DNA of 64,000 nt from Natronolimnohabitans innermongolicus JCM 12255 (GTDB lineage: Archaea > Halobacteriota > Halobacteria > Halobacteriales > Natrialbaceae). A program made the translations under genes and the position numbers. The notes under the pieces were generated by a model. That model made no database searches. It saw only the letters and a list, made by a program, of their open reading frames with translations, and was not told the DNA's origin. The stretch covers positions 37,115-101,114 of the forward strand of contig NZ_AOHZ01000031.1 of the NCBI RefSeq assembly GCF_000337215.1, in the 5' to 3' direction. Each line of letters starts with the position of its first letter. Position 1 is the stretch's first letter. Of the stretch, positions 1 through 7,916 are shown piece after piece.

Positions 1-7
1 TGGCGGT

Positions 8-868
8 ATGAGCGTCCACCCGACGTTGTCGTTCGACGACGAACTTCACCGGCGAATCTACGAGTACGTCGAGCGAAACGGAGCCGTCAGCGCCGACGAA
101 CTGATGCGATCGATCCGGGTCGAATCGGACGCACCGCAGTCGAAGCCCGCTCGATCCGGAACGTACACCGAGTCGGTCTGTCCGCCGTCGGCGGACGTCG
201 AAGCCTGCCTCGAGACGCTGCGAGAGCGCGGCTATCTAACGGGCCCGGACGAGGAGATTCGGATCGCCCTCTCAGCACTCGAGACGGAGTTCGAGTGCGA
301 CGACGGCACCGTCCGGATCCGGCCGGCACGAGAGGCAGACCGCGACGGGCTGCTCGAGACGATGCGCGGGGTCGCCGACGAGAGCACGTACATCGTCGCC
401 GAAAACGTCGCGACGCAACTCGAGCGCGATTCGGCGCTCGTACGGGCGAACGAGGAACGCTCCCGGGTCTGTTTCGTAGCGAGTCTCGAGCGCGATGCCG
501 AGTCGGAGACGGACGAAGGTGACGGCGACGATCCGGCGACCGAAGCTGCCGTCGACGATTCCGAAATCGTCGGCTGGCTTCACCTCGACGTCCACGAACT
601 CCCCTCGCTTTCACACACCGCCGAACTGACCGTCGGCGTCGACCCCGGCTATCGACGGCAGGGGATCGGCTCGAGCCTCCTCGAGTACGGCCTCGAGTGG
701 GCGGCCCGAACGGGGTATCACAAGGTCTACCAGAGCCTGCCCGCGACTAACGAGGGAGCGATCGCGTTCCTCGAGGACGAGGGATGGGAGCGTGAGGGCG
801 TTCGCACGGAACAGTATCGGATCGACGGCGAGTTCGTCGACGAAGTAACGCTCGCGGCGTGGCCGTAA
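8..868 (+). CDS. GNAT N-acetyltransferase with N-terminal helical/winged-helix-like region
   Basis: This 286-residue protein has two parts. Residues about 8-80 look like a small helical or winged-helix region (an acidic start, then YEYVERNGAVSADELM). Residues about 100-286 form a GNAT fold. The acetyl-CoA motif A is visible near residue 216 as YRRQGIGSSLLEYGL, followed by the motif-B-like NEGAIAFLEDEGW near residue 250. An acidic loop (ESETDEGDGDDP) interrupts the fold, which is usual in haloarchaea. GNAT enzymes move an acetyl group from acetyl-CoA to an amine; the substrate here cannot be read. The ATG at base 8 is the first available in the window, so a longer N-terminus outside the window cannot be excluded. 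Confidence 0.85.
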   Translation: MSVHPTLSFDDELHRRIYEYVERNGAVSADELMRSIRVESDAPQSKPARSGTYTESVCPPSADVEACLETLRERGYLTGPDEEIRIALSALETEFECDDGTVRIRPAREADRDGLLETMRGVADESTYIVAENVATQLERDSALVRANEERSRVCFVASLERDAESETDEGDGDDPATEAAVDDSEIVGWLHLDVHELPSLSHTAELTVGVDPGYRRQGIGSSLLEYGLEWAARTGYHKVYQSLPATNEGAIAFLEDEGWEREGVRTEQYRIDGEFVDEVTLAAWP

Positions 869-963
869 TCGGCTCGCCGCGGTGTCGCCGTTGCAGTGGT
901 GTCGCCCCGGCGAGGCGGCCGCGAGCCCGTAGTTTCTTGCGCCGGTGACGCATACTCGATGGT

Positions 964-1350
964 ATGGACGAAATCTCGCTCGGCGTACCAAAACCGGTAC
1001 TCGAACGGCTTCCCGAGGACGACGACGCCGCGGCCTCGGACATGCAACAGGCCGTCGCCGGTTGGGAACGGCGGCTGAACCAGGCGATCGCGGACGCCGA
1101 CGACGACCGGGAGGCCGCCGGCTCGGTGCTCGAGGCGATCGAGCGCTTCGAGGAGCGGTACCAGACTTACGACGACCTCGTGCCGGAGCTTCGCGCCTGG
1201 GGACAGTCGCCGATCTACGCCATCGCCTGGCGGACGCTCTACGCCGACGTGATCGCACAGCTCTACGAACACGACGACCTCGCCGAGCACCTGGAGCGGG
1301 AGCGAAACGCGCGGCTGGTCGAGGACGGAATTCGGCTGCGGGATCTGTAG
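964..1350 (+). CDS. conserved haloarchaeal protein, function unknown
   Basis: This 128-residue acidic, mostly helical soluble protein has no signal peptide or membrane segment. I do not recognise a domain. The middle (residues about 55-75) is rich in Glu/Arg heptads, and the C-terminal half carries a Trp-Gly/Tyr/Trp cluster (LRAWGQSPIYAIAWRTLYAD) that suggests a folded core. It stands alone between the GNAT gene and a tiny GTG-start frame. Codon use (third-position G/C) is typical of the window, which supports it being a real gene. Confidence 0.7.
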   Translation: MDEISLGVPKPVLERLPEDDDAAASDMQQAVAGWERRLNQAIADADDDREAAGSVLEAIERFEERYQTYDDLVPELRAWGQSPIYAIAWRTLYADVIAQLYEHDDLAEHLERERNARLVEDGIRLRDL

Positions 1351-1441
1351 CGTCCCGACCGGACGCAGACGGTCGGACGTCTGCCCGCCAGCGCAGCGAA
1401 AGGGCCAATGGTAATGGCGACGTACCCCGGAGCGATCACGC

Positions 1442-1603
1442 GTGGCAACGATCGACGACCGCGACGAGCACGCGATCGGACGCGCGCTCGCCGAGAACGA
1501 CCGGTTGTCGGCGCTCTGTCGACGCCGTCGACGGATGCTCTCGGTCGAGCACTCCCTCGAGCGGTTACAGGGAATCTACGGCGACGTTCGAGGCGAGACG
1601 TAG
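1442..1603 (+). CDS. possible small protein (53 aa), GTG start
   Basis: A short GTG-initiated frame encodes a charged 53-residue helical peptide beginning MATIDDRDEHAIGRALAEND and ending with GIYGDVRGET. Third codon positions are strongly G/C, as in real genes nearby, and the frame stops cleanly at TAG. The peptide has an amphipathic helix (RLSALCRRRRRML...LERLQ). No family is recognised. It may be a small regulatory or toxin/antitoxin-like peptide, or simply non-coding. Confidence 0.35.
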   Translation: MATIDDRDEHAIGRALAENDRLSALCRRRRRMLSVEHSLERLQGIYGDVRGET

Positions 1604-1678
1604 GCGCCGTGCTCCCGCGCGTCTCCGAATGCGAATATAACCCAAGCGTTCAACTCGCCGCGGTCGATACCTACTGGC

Positions 1679-2026
1679 ATGGAGTTTGCAGTCTCGCGAG
1701 ACGGAACGACGCACGTCACGCTTCACGGCGGCAGCGACACGACGGCCTGCGACGAGGCGACCGACCAGGTCGCCGCGAGCCTCGAGTCGCTCGGGGACGA
1801 TGTCGTCGCCGAGTGGGAACTCGACGGCGCGGAGGTGTACGAACACCCGACGGCGCCGTTCGACCCGTACACGATCACCGTCGCCTTCGCCGTCACCGTC
1901 ACCGTCGAGGCCGACGACGCCGACGACGCCGCCGACCGCGGCGCCGAGCTCATCGACGAGGCGCTCGAGGCTGCCGACGTGGGAACGGTCACCTACACCT
2001 CCGCGCCGACGGCGGCCGCCGCCTGA
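1679..2026 (+). CDS. conserved haloarchaeal protein, alpha/beta, function unknown
   Basis: This 115-residue acidic protein has alternating beta strands and helices (MEFAVSRDGTTHVTLHGG at the start; a YTITVAFAVTVTVEA strand pair near residues 63-77; an acidic helix AADRGAELIDEALEAA near the C-terminus). The ferredoxin-like strand-helix pattern suggests a small ACT-like or binding fold, but no catalytic motif is visible. It is preceded by a GC-poorer leader (aatataacccaagc) that could hold its promoter. Function is not assigned. Confidence 0.65.
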   Translation: MEFAVSRDGTTHVTLHGGSDTTACDEATDQVAASLESLGDDVVAEWELDGAEVYEHPTAPFDPYTITVAFAVTVTVEADDADDAADRGAELIDEALEAADVGTVTYTSAPTAAAA

Positions 2027-2137
2027 ATTCGCGGCGACGATCGCCCAGCGGTCGACCGACGCTGCCGGACGGTCCGCGCGACTCCGCGGAACCCGAGGAC
2101 ACCCGGAGTTAAGCGCCTGCGCGAGGAGTGATCGAGT

Positions 2138-2443
2138 ATGGAACTCGAGTTGCGGTTTTTCGCGACCTTTCGGGATGCCGTCGGAGAGAAAGAGCGGGTC
2201 GAGACGTTCGACGACGGCTCGACCGTCGGCGACGTTCTCGCCGCTCTCGAGGATCGGTACGAGGGCCTCGAGGGCCAGTTGCTCACCGACGAGGACGATC
2301 GGGTAACGATCCGCAGTCAGTTGAGCGTACTCAAAAACGGTCGGGACGTGACCCACATGGAGGGTCCCGAAACGGAACTCGACGGCGGCGACCGGCTATC
2401 CGTGTTTCCGCCGGTTGCGGGCGGCGGCGAACGTCCGGAGTAG
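2138..2443 (+). CDS. MoaD/ThiS-family ubiquitin-like small archaeal modifier protein (SAMP)
   Basis: This 101-residue beta-grasp protein has the MoaD/ThiS/SAMP layout: LRFFATFRDAVG at the start, a SQLSVLKNGRDV strand near residue 63, and the D/E-G-D-xL-x-V-F-P-P-V tail. Family members are adenylated by an E1-like enzyme at a terminal Gly-Gly, then act as sulfur carriers for molybdopterin and tRNA thiolation or as protein modifiers. Here the Gly-Gly-Gly is followed by four extra residues (GERPE end), so the diglycine is not terminal. A second SAMP-like gene at 59034-59318 ends exactly at Gly-Gly. Confidence 0.85.
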   Translation: MELELRFFATFRDAVGEKERVETFDDGSTVGDVLAALEDRYEGLEGQLLTDEDDRVTIRSQLSVLKNGRDVTHMEGPETELDGGDRLSVFPPVAGGGERPE

Positions 2444-2504
2444 CTCTCCGCCGAAACGCGTCGGAAGAAACCCTTACTTGCGAGACCGTCGTAGCTCGCG
2501 AAAA

Positions 2505-2729
2505 ATGGTCCTCGACCTGTTCGTCGACGCCCTTCACGCCGTGTACGACCGCCCGGAACACCGAACGCGGTTCCAGCAGTGTTGTCTCTTCGTCGGGCTC
2601 ATCGCGCTGTTGGTCGGCGTGTGGATCACGATCACGCTGGCGTGGTACGGGCCAGTCGTCGCGATTCTGGGCGGCGTTCTGATACTGTACGGCCGGGATC
2701 GAGGCCGGATCCGTTCCGTCGGCAAGTAG
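2505..2729 (+). CDS. small two-helix membrane protein
   Basis: This 74-residue protein has two predicted transmembrane helices: CCLFVGLIALLVGVWITITL (about residues 26-45) and a second GPVVAILGGVLILYG (about 49-63). The N-terminus is amphipathic and the C-terminus basic (RDRGRIRSVGK), so both ends probably face the cytoplasm. The ATG at 2505 was chosen because the hydrophobic pattern starts soon after it and an AT-richer leader (cccttacttg) precedes it. No family function is recognised. Confidence 0.65.
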   Translation: MVLDLFVDALHAVYDRPEHRTRFQQCCLFVGLIALLVGVWITITLAWYGPVVAILGGVLILYGRDRGRIRSVGK

Positions 2730-2908
2730 ATCGACTCGAGCGAGAAGCGAGTCGGGAGAAACCGATTCGGAACGACTCGAGCGAGCGCTCCCAGTCGAAA
2801 CTCGAGTGAGTTTCCCGCCGCGTCGAAAACCGTGCGACAGCGTAGCCATCCCGCGTCGGTTCCGAGAACGATTTACGCTGCGGTCGTCCGAATTCCACTA
2901 GAGTTGCA

Positions 2909-3745
2909 ATGAGAAACGACTCCGAGTCCGACGAGCCGGCCGCTCGAGCGGCGAGCACTGCGGTCGAAGACGGGTCGGAGCCGCCGAGCGCGGCGGTCTC
3001 AGCGTCGAAATCGGAGTCGCAGTCGGGGCCGGGATCGGGATCGGAACCGCCGGCCGACGAGGACGTTTCCTTCGGATGGGAAGGCGTCCGAACCGGCTTT
3101 CTCACCGGGATTCCGATCGCGATCGGCGTCGGCGGCTACGGGATCGCCTTCGGCGTGCTCGCGGCCCAGGCCGGGCTGAGCGTCGCGGAGGCGGCGCTGA
3201 TGAGCGCGACCGTCCTCGCCGGGGCCTCTCAGATCATCGCGGTCGAACTCTGGGCGGATCCGATCCCGATCGCCGCGATCGTCGCGACCACGTTCGCCGT
3301 CAACCTGCGCTACTCGTTGATGGGAGCGGCGCTCCAGCCGTGGTTTCGCCACCTCGAGCCGCGCCAGATCTACGCCAGCCTGCTGGTGATGGCCGACGAG
3401 AACTGGGCGCTGACGATGCGCGAGCTGAAATCGGGCAGCGGCTACGGAGCGTTCTTACTCGGCAGCGGGATCGTCCTCTGGCTGCTCTGGGTGGGCTCGA
3501 CGGTCGTGGGCGTCCTCGCCGGCGACGTCGTCGGCGAGCCGGCGCAGTACGGCTTCGACTTCATCCTCGCGGCGGTGTTCGTCGCCCTCGCGGTCGAACT
3601 CTGGGACGGTGCCTCGACGCTTGTTCCGTGGCTCGTCGCGCTGGGGACCAGCGTCGTCGCCGCGACCGTCCTGCCGGGTCGGTGGTATATCTTGATCGGC
3701 GGGCTCGCCGCCGCCGCGGTGGAGGTGGTTCGGTATGATCGGTGA
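2909..3745 (+). CDS. azlC: AzlC family branched-chain amino acid permease/exporter, large subunit
   Basis: This 278-residue membrane protein matches the AzlC family (Pfam AzlC): the first helix FLTGIPIAIGVGGYGIAFGV is followed by the conserved AGLSVAEAALMSATVLAGASQ stretch and LRYSLMGAAL. AzlC with AzlD forms a two-subunit exporter of branched-chain amino acids and analogues in the cytoplasmic membrane. The first 55 residues are a Ser/Glu/Asp-rich soluble extension beyond the usual family start. The stop codon overlaps the azlD start by 11 bases, which indicates translational coupling. Substrate is inferred from the family only. Confidence 0.9.
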   Translation: MRNDSESDEPAARAASTAVEDGSEPPSAAVSASKSESQSGPGSGSEPPADEDVSFGWEGVRTGFLTGIPIAIGVGGYGIAFGVLAAQAGLSVAEAALMSATVLAGASQIIAVELWADPIPIAAIVATTFAVNLRYSLMGAALQPWFRHLEPRQIYASLLVMADENWALTMRELKSGSGYGAFLLGSGIVLWLLWVGSTVVGVLAGDVVGEPAQYGFDFILAAVFVALAVELWDGASTLVPWLVALGTSVVAATVLPGRWYILIGGLAAAAVEVVRYDR

Positions 3746-4079
3746 GCCGACCGTGCCGGGATTTCTCGGGGGCGCGCTCTCGCTCGACCCCGTCGTCGTT
3801 GGCGTCATCCTCGCGATGACCGTCGTCACCGTGATCGCGAAGGTCGGCGGCATCTGGCTGATTCGCCACGTCGAACTGAGCGAGCGCCTCGAGGCCGGAC
3901 TGGACGTCCTGCCGGGAGCGATCATGATCGCCGTTCTCGCGCCGGAGCTCGCGTCCGGCGGGCCGGCCGAGTGGGGCGCCGCGGCGGTCGTCGTCGCGGT
4001 GATGTGGCGCACCGAGAGCATCCTGCTGGCGTTGATCGCCGGCGTCGTCGGCGTCGTCGGATTCAGGGCGCTGCTCTGA
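3735..4079 (+). CDS. azlD: AzlD family branched-chain amino acid transporter, small subunit
   Basis: This 114-residue protein has about four membrane helices and is the partner subunit of the preceding azlC. Its start (ATGATCGG) lies inside the end of azlC, so the two are almost certainly co-transcribed and co-translated. Family features include the VTVIAKVGGIWLIRHVELSERLEAGLD region, where a conserved basic patch follows the second helix, and LPGAIMIAVLAPEL. Length is typical for AzlD (about 100-115 residues). Confidence 0.9.
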   Translation: MIGEPTVPGFLGGALSLDPVVVGVILAMTVVTVIAKVGGIWLIRHVELSERLEAGLDVLPGAIMIAVLAPELASGGPAEWGAAAVVVAVMWRTESILLALIAGVVGVVGFRALL

Positions 4080-4139
4080 CGCGGTGACGACAGCAACCGC
4101 TACGCTCGAGTTTATCGGCGTGGAACCCGAAACCAAGGT

Positions 4140-4406
4140 ATGGCGACGCGCGTCGAACGCTCCTTTCGCGGCATCTCCGAACGACTCGTCGTGCGATACC
4201 TGACGAACCTCGGCGGCGAGCAGGTCGCCGAGGACACGGTCGAGGGCGACGACTGGACGGCGACGCTCTCCTCGGAGTCGGTCGGCATCGGACCCACGCT
4301 GACGCTCACCGAGGTGACGATCGTCTTCGAGACCGACGGCGACGAGGCGCAACTCGAGGAGCTGATCGAGCGGTTCGCACAGAAGGCGATGCGCGCGGGC
4401 GGGTAG
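4140..4406 (+). CDS. conserved haloarchaeal protein (88 aa), function unknown
   Basis: This 88-residue protein has a strand-helix-strand pattern (YLTNLGGEQVAED, then TLTEVTIVFETDGDEAQLEELIERF), suggesting a small ferredoxin-like or molybdopterin-binding-like fold. No known active-site residues are visible. The TAG stop is immediately followed by the ATG of the next gene, so the two form an operon and may act together. A GC-poorer stretch (gagtttatcgg) about 30 bases upstream probably holds the promoter. Confidence 0.7.
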   Translation: MATRVERSFRGISERLVVRYLTNLGGEQVAEDTVEGDDWTATLSSESVGIGPTLTLTEVTIVFETDGDEAQLEELIERFAQKAMRAGG

Positions 4407-4781
4407 ATGGCGGGCGATCCGATCGACGGACAGGTGCTCCTGTTGACGGCTGCAAAGGCGAGCGTCCCGCCGAACCGGTTGCCGGGACTCGTCGACCGCG
4501 CCCAGAAGGCGCTGGCCTCAGAGCACGAGCGCTACCGCCGCGAGTACGAGCGCGTTCACGCGGACGACGAGCGCGAGGCGTTTCTGGTCGAGTGGGGCCA
4601 CTGGGAAGCCGTTGGCGACGAACTGGGGCTCACCGATCGCGAGTGTACGGCGGTCAGACGCGCCCACGAGGAACAACTGCTGCGGATCGGCCGGCGGACC
4701 GACCGCGAAGGGGAGTTCGAGACGGCTCTCGAGATCAGGGAACCGGTCTGTCTCGGAGCAGAAACGGCGGCGACTCGCTGA
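4407..4781 (+). CDS. conserved haloarchaeal helical protein (124 aa), function unknown
   Basis: This 124-residue, highly charged alpha-helical protein starts directly after the stop codon of the 88-residue gene. It begins AGDPIDGQVLLLTAAKASVPPNRLPGLVDRAQ and continues with Arg/Glu-rich helices (EHERYRREYERVHADDEREAF). The pattern suggests a cytoplasmic helical bundle; no membrane segment or metal motif is seen. Tight coupling with the upstream gene is the only functional clue. I do not recognise a family with confidence. Confidence 0.7.
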   Translation: MAGDPIDGQVLLLTAAKASVPPNRLPGLVDRAQKALASEHERYRREYERVHADDEREAFLVEWGHWEAVGDELGLTDRECTAVRRAHEEQLLRIGRRTDREGEFETALEIREPVCLGAETAATR

Positions 4782-4839
4782 GACCGTCCCTGTACCGACG
4801 TCCCGGCGAACCACGGACGAGACGGGATTCGATGGCAAC

Positions 4840-4846
4840 TATAAAG
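4840..4846 (+). promoter_or_regulatory. TATA-like box of the PPOX-fold gene
   Basis: TATAAAG lies 34 bases before the ATG at 4880. Archaeal transcription normally starts about 25 bases downstream of such a box, which would give a leader of around ten bases. The box sits after an in-frame ATG at 4832, so the latter cannot be the normal start. Confidence 0.55.
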
Positions 4847-4879
4847 AGCGTGTTGTCCCTTGCTTACAGCACTGAGACG

Positions 4880-5332
4880 ATGGCTATCGACCAGGAGTCC
4901 GATATGACGGATGCGGAGATCGACGAGTTCCTCCGCCAGCGTGAGACCGGGGTGTTGTCACTGGCCCGTACCGACGATCCCTACGCGATTCCGATCTCGT
5001 ACGGCTACGACGACGCCGAGCAGGTGTTCTACATGCGGCTGGTGTCGACGCCCGAAAGCGAGAAGCGGGAGTTCCTCGAGTCCTCGCCGGCGGCGCGACT
5101 CGTCATTTATGACGAAGCGGACTCGACCTACCGGAGCGTCATCGCGTCGGGGACGCTCGAGGACATTCCGCCGGCGGAGTTAACGCCGGATCAGATCGCA
5201 CAGTACGGCGAGGCAAAGCGACCGCTGTTCGAAATCTGGGCGCAAGGGAAACAGGATCTCGACATCGAACTCTACCAGCTCGATCCGGAATCGCTCAGCG
5301 GGCGGCGGACGGAAGTCGATCGAGCAGAGTAA
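4880..5332 (+). CDS. pyridoxamine 5'-phosphate oxidase family (FMN-binding split barrel) protein
   Basis: This 150-residue protein has the PPOX split-barrel pattern: MTDAEIDEFLRQRETGVLSLARTDDPYAIPISYGYDD, then FYMRLVSTPESEKREFL and a C-terminal SVIASGTLEDI. Members of this haloarchaeal group bind flavin (FMN or F420) and are mostly uncharacterised oxidoreductases. The ATG at 4880 was chosen over an in-frame ATG at 4832 because the TATA-like box at 4840-4846 lies between them. The gene is monocistronic and faces the zinc-ribbon gene tail to tail. Confidence 0.85.
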   Translation: MAIDQESDMTDAEIDEFLRQRETGVLSLARTDDPYAIPISYGYDDAEQVFYMRLVSTPESEKREFLESSPAARLVIYDEADSTYRSVIASGTLEDIPPAELTPDQIAQYGEAKRPLFEIWAQGKQDLDIELYQLDPESLSGRRTEVDRAE

Positions 5333-5368
5333 CGAGTGCAGCCATCGCACGGTCGCACGGGCGGGCTA

Positions 5369-5518
5369 TCAGTTCGTCGGCTGTTCGGCCGCGAAATCAG
5401 CCGCCGTAACGGCGGCCCCACAGACCGGACAGCCGTGTTCGATCGTGGCCTCGCGCATCTCCTCGTTGACCTCGATTTCCTGGCCGCACTCGGGACAGGT
5501 GAATTCGTATCTGCTCAT
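5369..5518 (-). CDS. small zinc-ribbon protein (49 aa)
   Basis: This 49-residue protein has two CxxC knuckles: CPECGQEIEV at residues 8-11 and CPVCGAAV at 30-33. They would chelate one zinc ion in a rubredoxin-like ribbon. Such one-ribbon proteins are abundant in haloarchaea and short enough to be missed by gene callers; some affect biofilm and motility, but this one is unassigned. A TATA-like stretch (CCTATATG on the minus strand) lies about 60 bases upstream. Confidence 0.8.
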   Translation of the reverse strand: MSRYEFTCPECGQEIEVNEEMREATIEHGCPVCGAAVTAADFAAEQPTN

Positions 5519-5646
5519 GAGAGGGTCGTAGTTCGTCTATTCGATATGTCGTCTACGTTCATAGCTGTGCATCCAGTACATATAGGGTTGCGGTTCGAAA
5601 CCGAGTTCCAGTAGTAGTCGAAGCTTTCTTGGGGTATGAGCGAAGT

Positions 5647-6309
5647 TCAGTCATCGTACTCGAGGATCGCGTCCAGCAGCTTCCGCTGTGCGGCCGCGAG
5701 GTGTTCGGTGAACGTCGTGGTCGTGATGTCGAGCGCCGCAGCGACCTCGCCGGCGTTGGCCCGCTTCGGGTGCTCGAAGTAGCCCATCCGGTGGGCCGTC
5801 TCGAGCACTTCGAGCTGGCGTGCGGTCAGCGTGCTTCGGTCGACGAAGACGAGGTTCTGTTCGGCGTGGTCCTGTTGGGACTGGAGCAGGCGCTGAACGT
5901 CGAGGTTCGAACACCGCTCTTTCAGCGAACCGATGATCGCCTGCAAGCCCTGCATGTCCGGCGCGTGGAACGTGAGGTACAGCGCCGAGCCCTTCGTGCG
6001 GACGTCGGTGACGGGCGAGTCGTGGCGCTCGATACACTCGCAGGGACAGCCACGGCCGAGCTCGCGACTGAACCGGTAGACCTCGCTCGAGCCGTAGGAA
6101 AACACCGGCGAGAGGTCGACGTCGGCGTCGAACGAGTCGGGATAGGACTCGGCCTCGAGCATGAACTCCTCGGTGACCCGCTCGGGTGCCTCGGGGTTCG
6201 TGCTCTTCGAAACCGATGGAACCGTTCCGCTCGCCGTCCCGGCGGCCGACGTTACGACGCAGCCGTCCGGATCGTCGATCTTTACCTCCGCGCGAATCCC
6301 CGAAGCCAT
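5647..6309 (-). CDS. Bat-type helix-turn-helix transcriptional regulator
   Basis: This 220-residue regulator ends in the HTH_10 (Bat-type) domain: LTARQLEVLETAHRMGYFEHPKRANAGEVAAALDITTTTFTEHLAAAQRKLLDAIL, in which the Tyr-Phe turn is typical. The N-terminal 150 residues form the companion sensor-like fold (residues 1-60 with a Cys-rich patch GCPCECIERHD near 105). The Cys cluster could bind metal or sense redox state. The start codon ATG at 6309 was chosen because the protein family pattern begins there. It is divergent from the winged-helix gene at 6505. Confidence 0.85.
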   Translation of the reverse strand: MASGIRAEVKIDDPDGCVVTSAAGTASGTVPSVSKSTNPEAPERVTEEFMLEAESYPDSFDADVDLSPVFSYGSSEVYRFSRELGRGCPCECIERHDSPVTDVRTKGSALYLTFHAPDMQGLQAIIGSLKERCSNLDVQRLLQSQQDHAEQNLVFVDRSTLTARQLEVLETAHRMGYFEHPKRANAGEVAAALDITTTTFTEHLAAAQRKLLDAILEYDD

Positions 6310-6446
6310 TGGCTTCCTCTGGGAGCGCCGGCCACCTAAACGCTGTGCACGCGCGACGATCAGCGAGCGGACGACGATACCACGTAACACGGAAGGTTCG
6401 ATTGCGCGTCTTCTGAGCGTCTCGAGCGCTGGATTTCGAAACCACA

Positions 6447-6454
6447 TATAAAGG
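6447..6454 (+). promoter_or_regulatory. TATA-like box in the divergent regulator intergenic region
   Basis: TATAAAGG on the plus strand lies about 50 bases before the ATG at 6505 and within the 195-base gap separating two divergent regulators. It would place transcription start near 6478, leaving a leader of roughly 27 bases that contains a purine-rich tract (ggaggggg) able to serve as a ribosome-binding site. Confidence 0.5.
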
Positions 6455-6504
6455 ACCCAGATTTAGTGGGAGTCATTTGGAGGGGGTCGGGTTTGTAGGT
6501 AGAA

Positions 6505-6903
6505 ATGAAGACGATGTCCGCTACGAACTCTCCCAAGCGAGGATGGCCCGCAACCGAAAACGCAGTCGACGCGCAGGCGGTGCTGTCCGCGCTGGACGAC
6601 GACGCCTGCCGAGCCATCCTCGAGGCGACGACCGAGGAGTCGCTGACGGCGACGGAAGTATCCGAGCAGTGTAATATCCCGATGTCGACGGCCTACCGAA
6701 AAGTCGAGATGCTGACCGAGGCCGATCTCGTGGAAGAGCGCGTCCGCATCAACACGTCCGGCAAGCACGCCACCGAGTACCGCAAGTGCTTCGAGGACGT
6801 GCGCGTCTCGATCGAGGACGGCGACGTCGCGATCGAGATGACCGCGCCCGAGGCCGACGGCGAGCCGGCCGCCGGCGCCTCCTACGCTGTCGCCGACGAC
6901 TGA
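6505..6903 (+). CDS. winged-helix (ArsR/helix-turn-helix) transcriptional regulator
   Basis: This 132-residue protein has a winged HTH across residues about 25-95: VLSALDDDACRAILEATTEESLTATEVSEQCNIPMSTAYRKVEMLTEADLVEERVRI. The recognition helix is IPMSTAYRKVEML and the wing follows (NTSGKHATEYRK). Haloarchaeal regulators of this type usually bind near their own or a divergent promoter. The partner here is the Bat-type regulator at 5647-6309, and the two share the intergenic region. The C-terminal 30 residues are acidic and likely disordered. Confidence 0.85.
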   Translation: MKTMSATNSPKRGWPATENAVDAQAVLSALDDDACRAILEATTEESLTATEVSEQCNIPMSTAYRKVEMLTEADLVEERVRINTSGKHATEYRKCFEDVRVSIEDGDVAIEMTAPEADGEPAAGASYAVADD

Positions 6904-7041
6904 GCGACGACAGCCGTCCACGAGACCGAACTGCTCGGGGCGGCTCGTAGCGGACGACAGCGAGACCGCGGACGTCACACCGTTTCTCTCGAGCGAACTG
7001 ACGACCGTTTTTCTGTATTCGACTCAGCGCCGAGTTCGCCG

Positions 7042-7698
7042 TTAGTCGCCGTCGCCGTTTTTGCGGCGATCTCGAGCGCGCTCGGACTCGTCCTCGATCG
7101 GGAGCAACGCGGACGGAACGACCGACAGAACGGACGCCGGTAGGCGGTCGATCAGCCACTCGCCGAGGCTGACGATCGGTTTTCGAACGATCGCGTAGCC
7201 GAGCGAGACCGCGAGCATGGCGAGCACCGCCGTCTGAACCACGCCATCGAAGACGAGCAGGGCAGGTATCGCCAGCACGACCGCGAGCGCGAGGTCCTCC
7301 GGCGCGCCGTCGTACCGGATCCAGCGCCGCGGCGCGAGCCAGCGGCCGTGGTAGTGGCTGAACACCGCCCGTTCGGAGGTTTCGCGCCACGGTTTCGGCT
7401 CGAGGCCGCCGCCGAACCGATCAGAGATCGAGTGGAGGCCGGCAGCGCCGAGAAAGACCGCGACGCCGACGGTGAGGTCGGTCGGAACGATCGCGGCGAC
7501 CAGACCGGCGGGAACAGCGAACGCGCCGTAGTAGACGGGAAAGTGAAGCGTTCGTCGGTGGGACGCGAGGAGGTCGAAATCGGGGACGAGTCCGCCGGCG
7601 ATCGCGGCGACCGCGACGACGGCGGCGAACTGCGGGGCGATGAAGACGAGAGCGGCGGCCAGCGCGAGCCCCGCGAGGGCGTGGGTCGTGGCCATCAT
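7042..7698 (-). CDS. YdjM/LexA-binding-type membrane-bound metal-dependent hydrolase (DUF457 family)
   Basis: This 218-residue membrane protein fits the YdjM/DUF457 family: the early TTHALAGLALAAAL helix with a His, then GGLVPDFDLLASHRRTLHFPVYYG and a later GLHSISDRFGGGLEPKPW. The conserved His/Asp residues (H6, D in PDFD, HRR, H in LHS, D in SDR) are the proposed metal ligands. The start ATG-ATG is at 7698/7695. It is divergent from the membrane gene at 7917. A close paralogue is at 52067-52690, again divergent from a paralogue of the neighbour. Confidence 0.85.
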   Translation of the reverse strand: MMATTHALAGLALAAALVFIAPQFAAVVAVAAIAGGLVPDFDLLASHRRTLHFPVYYGAFAVPAGLVAAIVPTDLTVGVAVFLGAAGLHSISDRFGGGLEPKPWRETSERAVFSHYHGRWLAPRRWIRYDGAPEDLALAVVLAIPALLVFDGVVQTAVLAMLAVSLGYAIVRKPIVSLGEWLIDRLPASVLSVVPSALLPIEDESERARDRRKNGDGD

Positions 7699-7916
7699 GA
7701 CGTCGGGACTAGCCGCGCCGCCCGGATATGGGCGACGGCGGCATGTGACGGGTGCTGAGGGACGTGACGGCGCTATCTGCGGTCTCGGACCGGTCCACTG
7801 CAAGCCCGTCGTTTTAGCGGCATTCGATAGAAGGAGAAGGTGGATACCCCCACACCGGACCGCGGCTCGCTTCGTGCCGCGGAATCGGCGAGAACGAGGG
7901 TCGAGAGAGATCGACG

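Noticed and set aside
5629..6339. Open frame antisense to the Bat-type regulator
   Set aside because: Shadow of the regulator gene, with no domain of its own.
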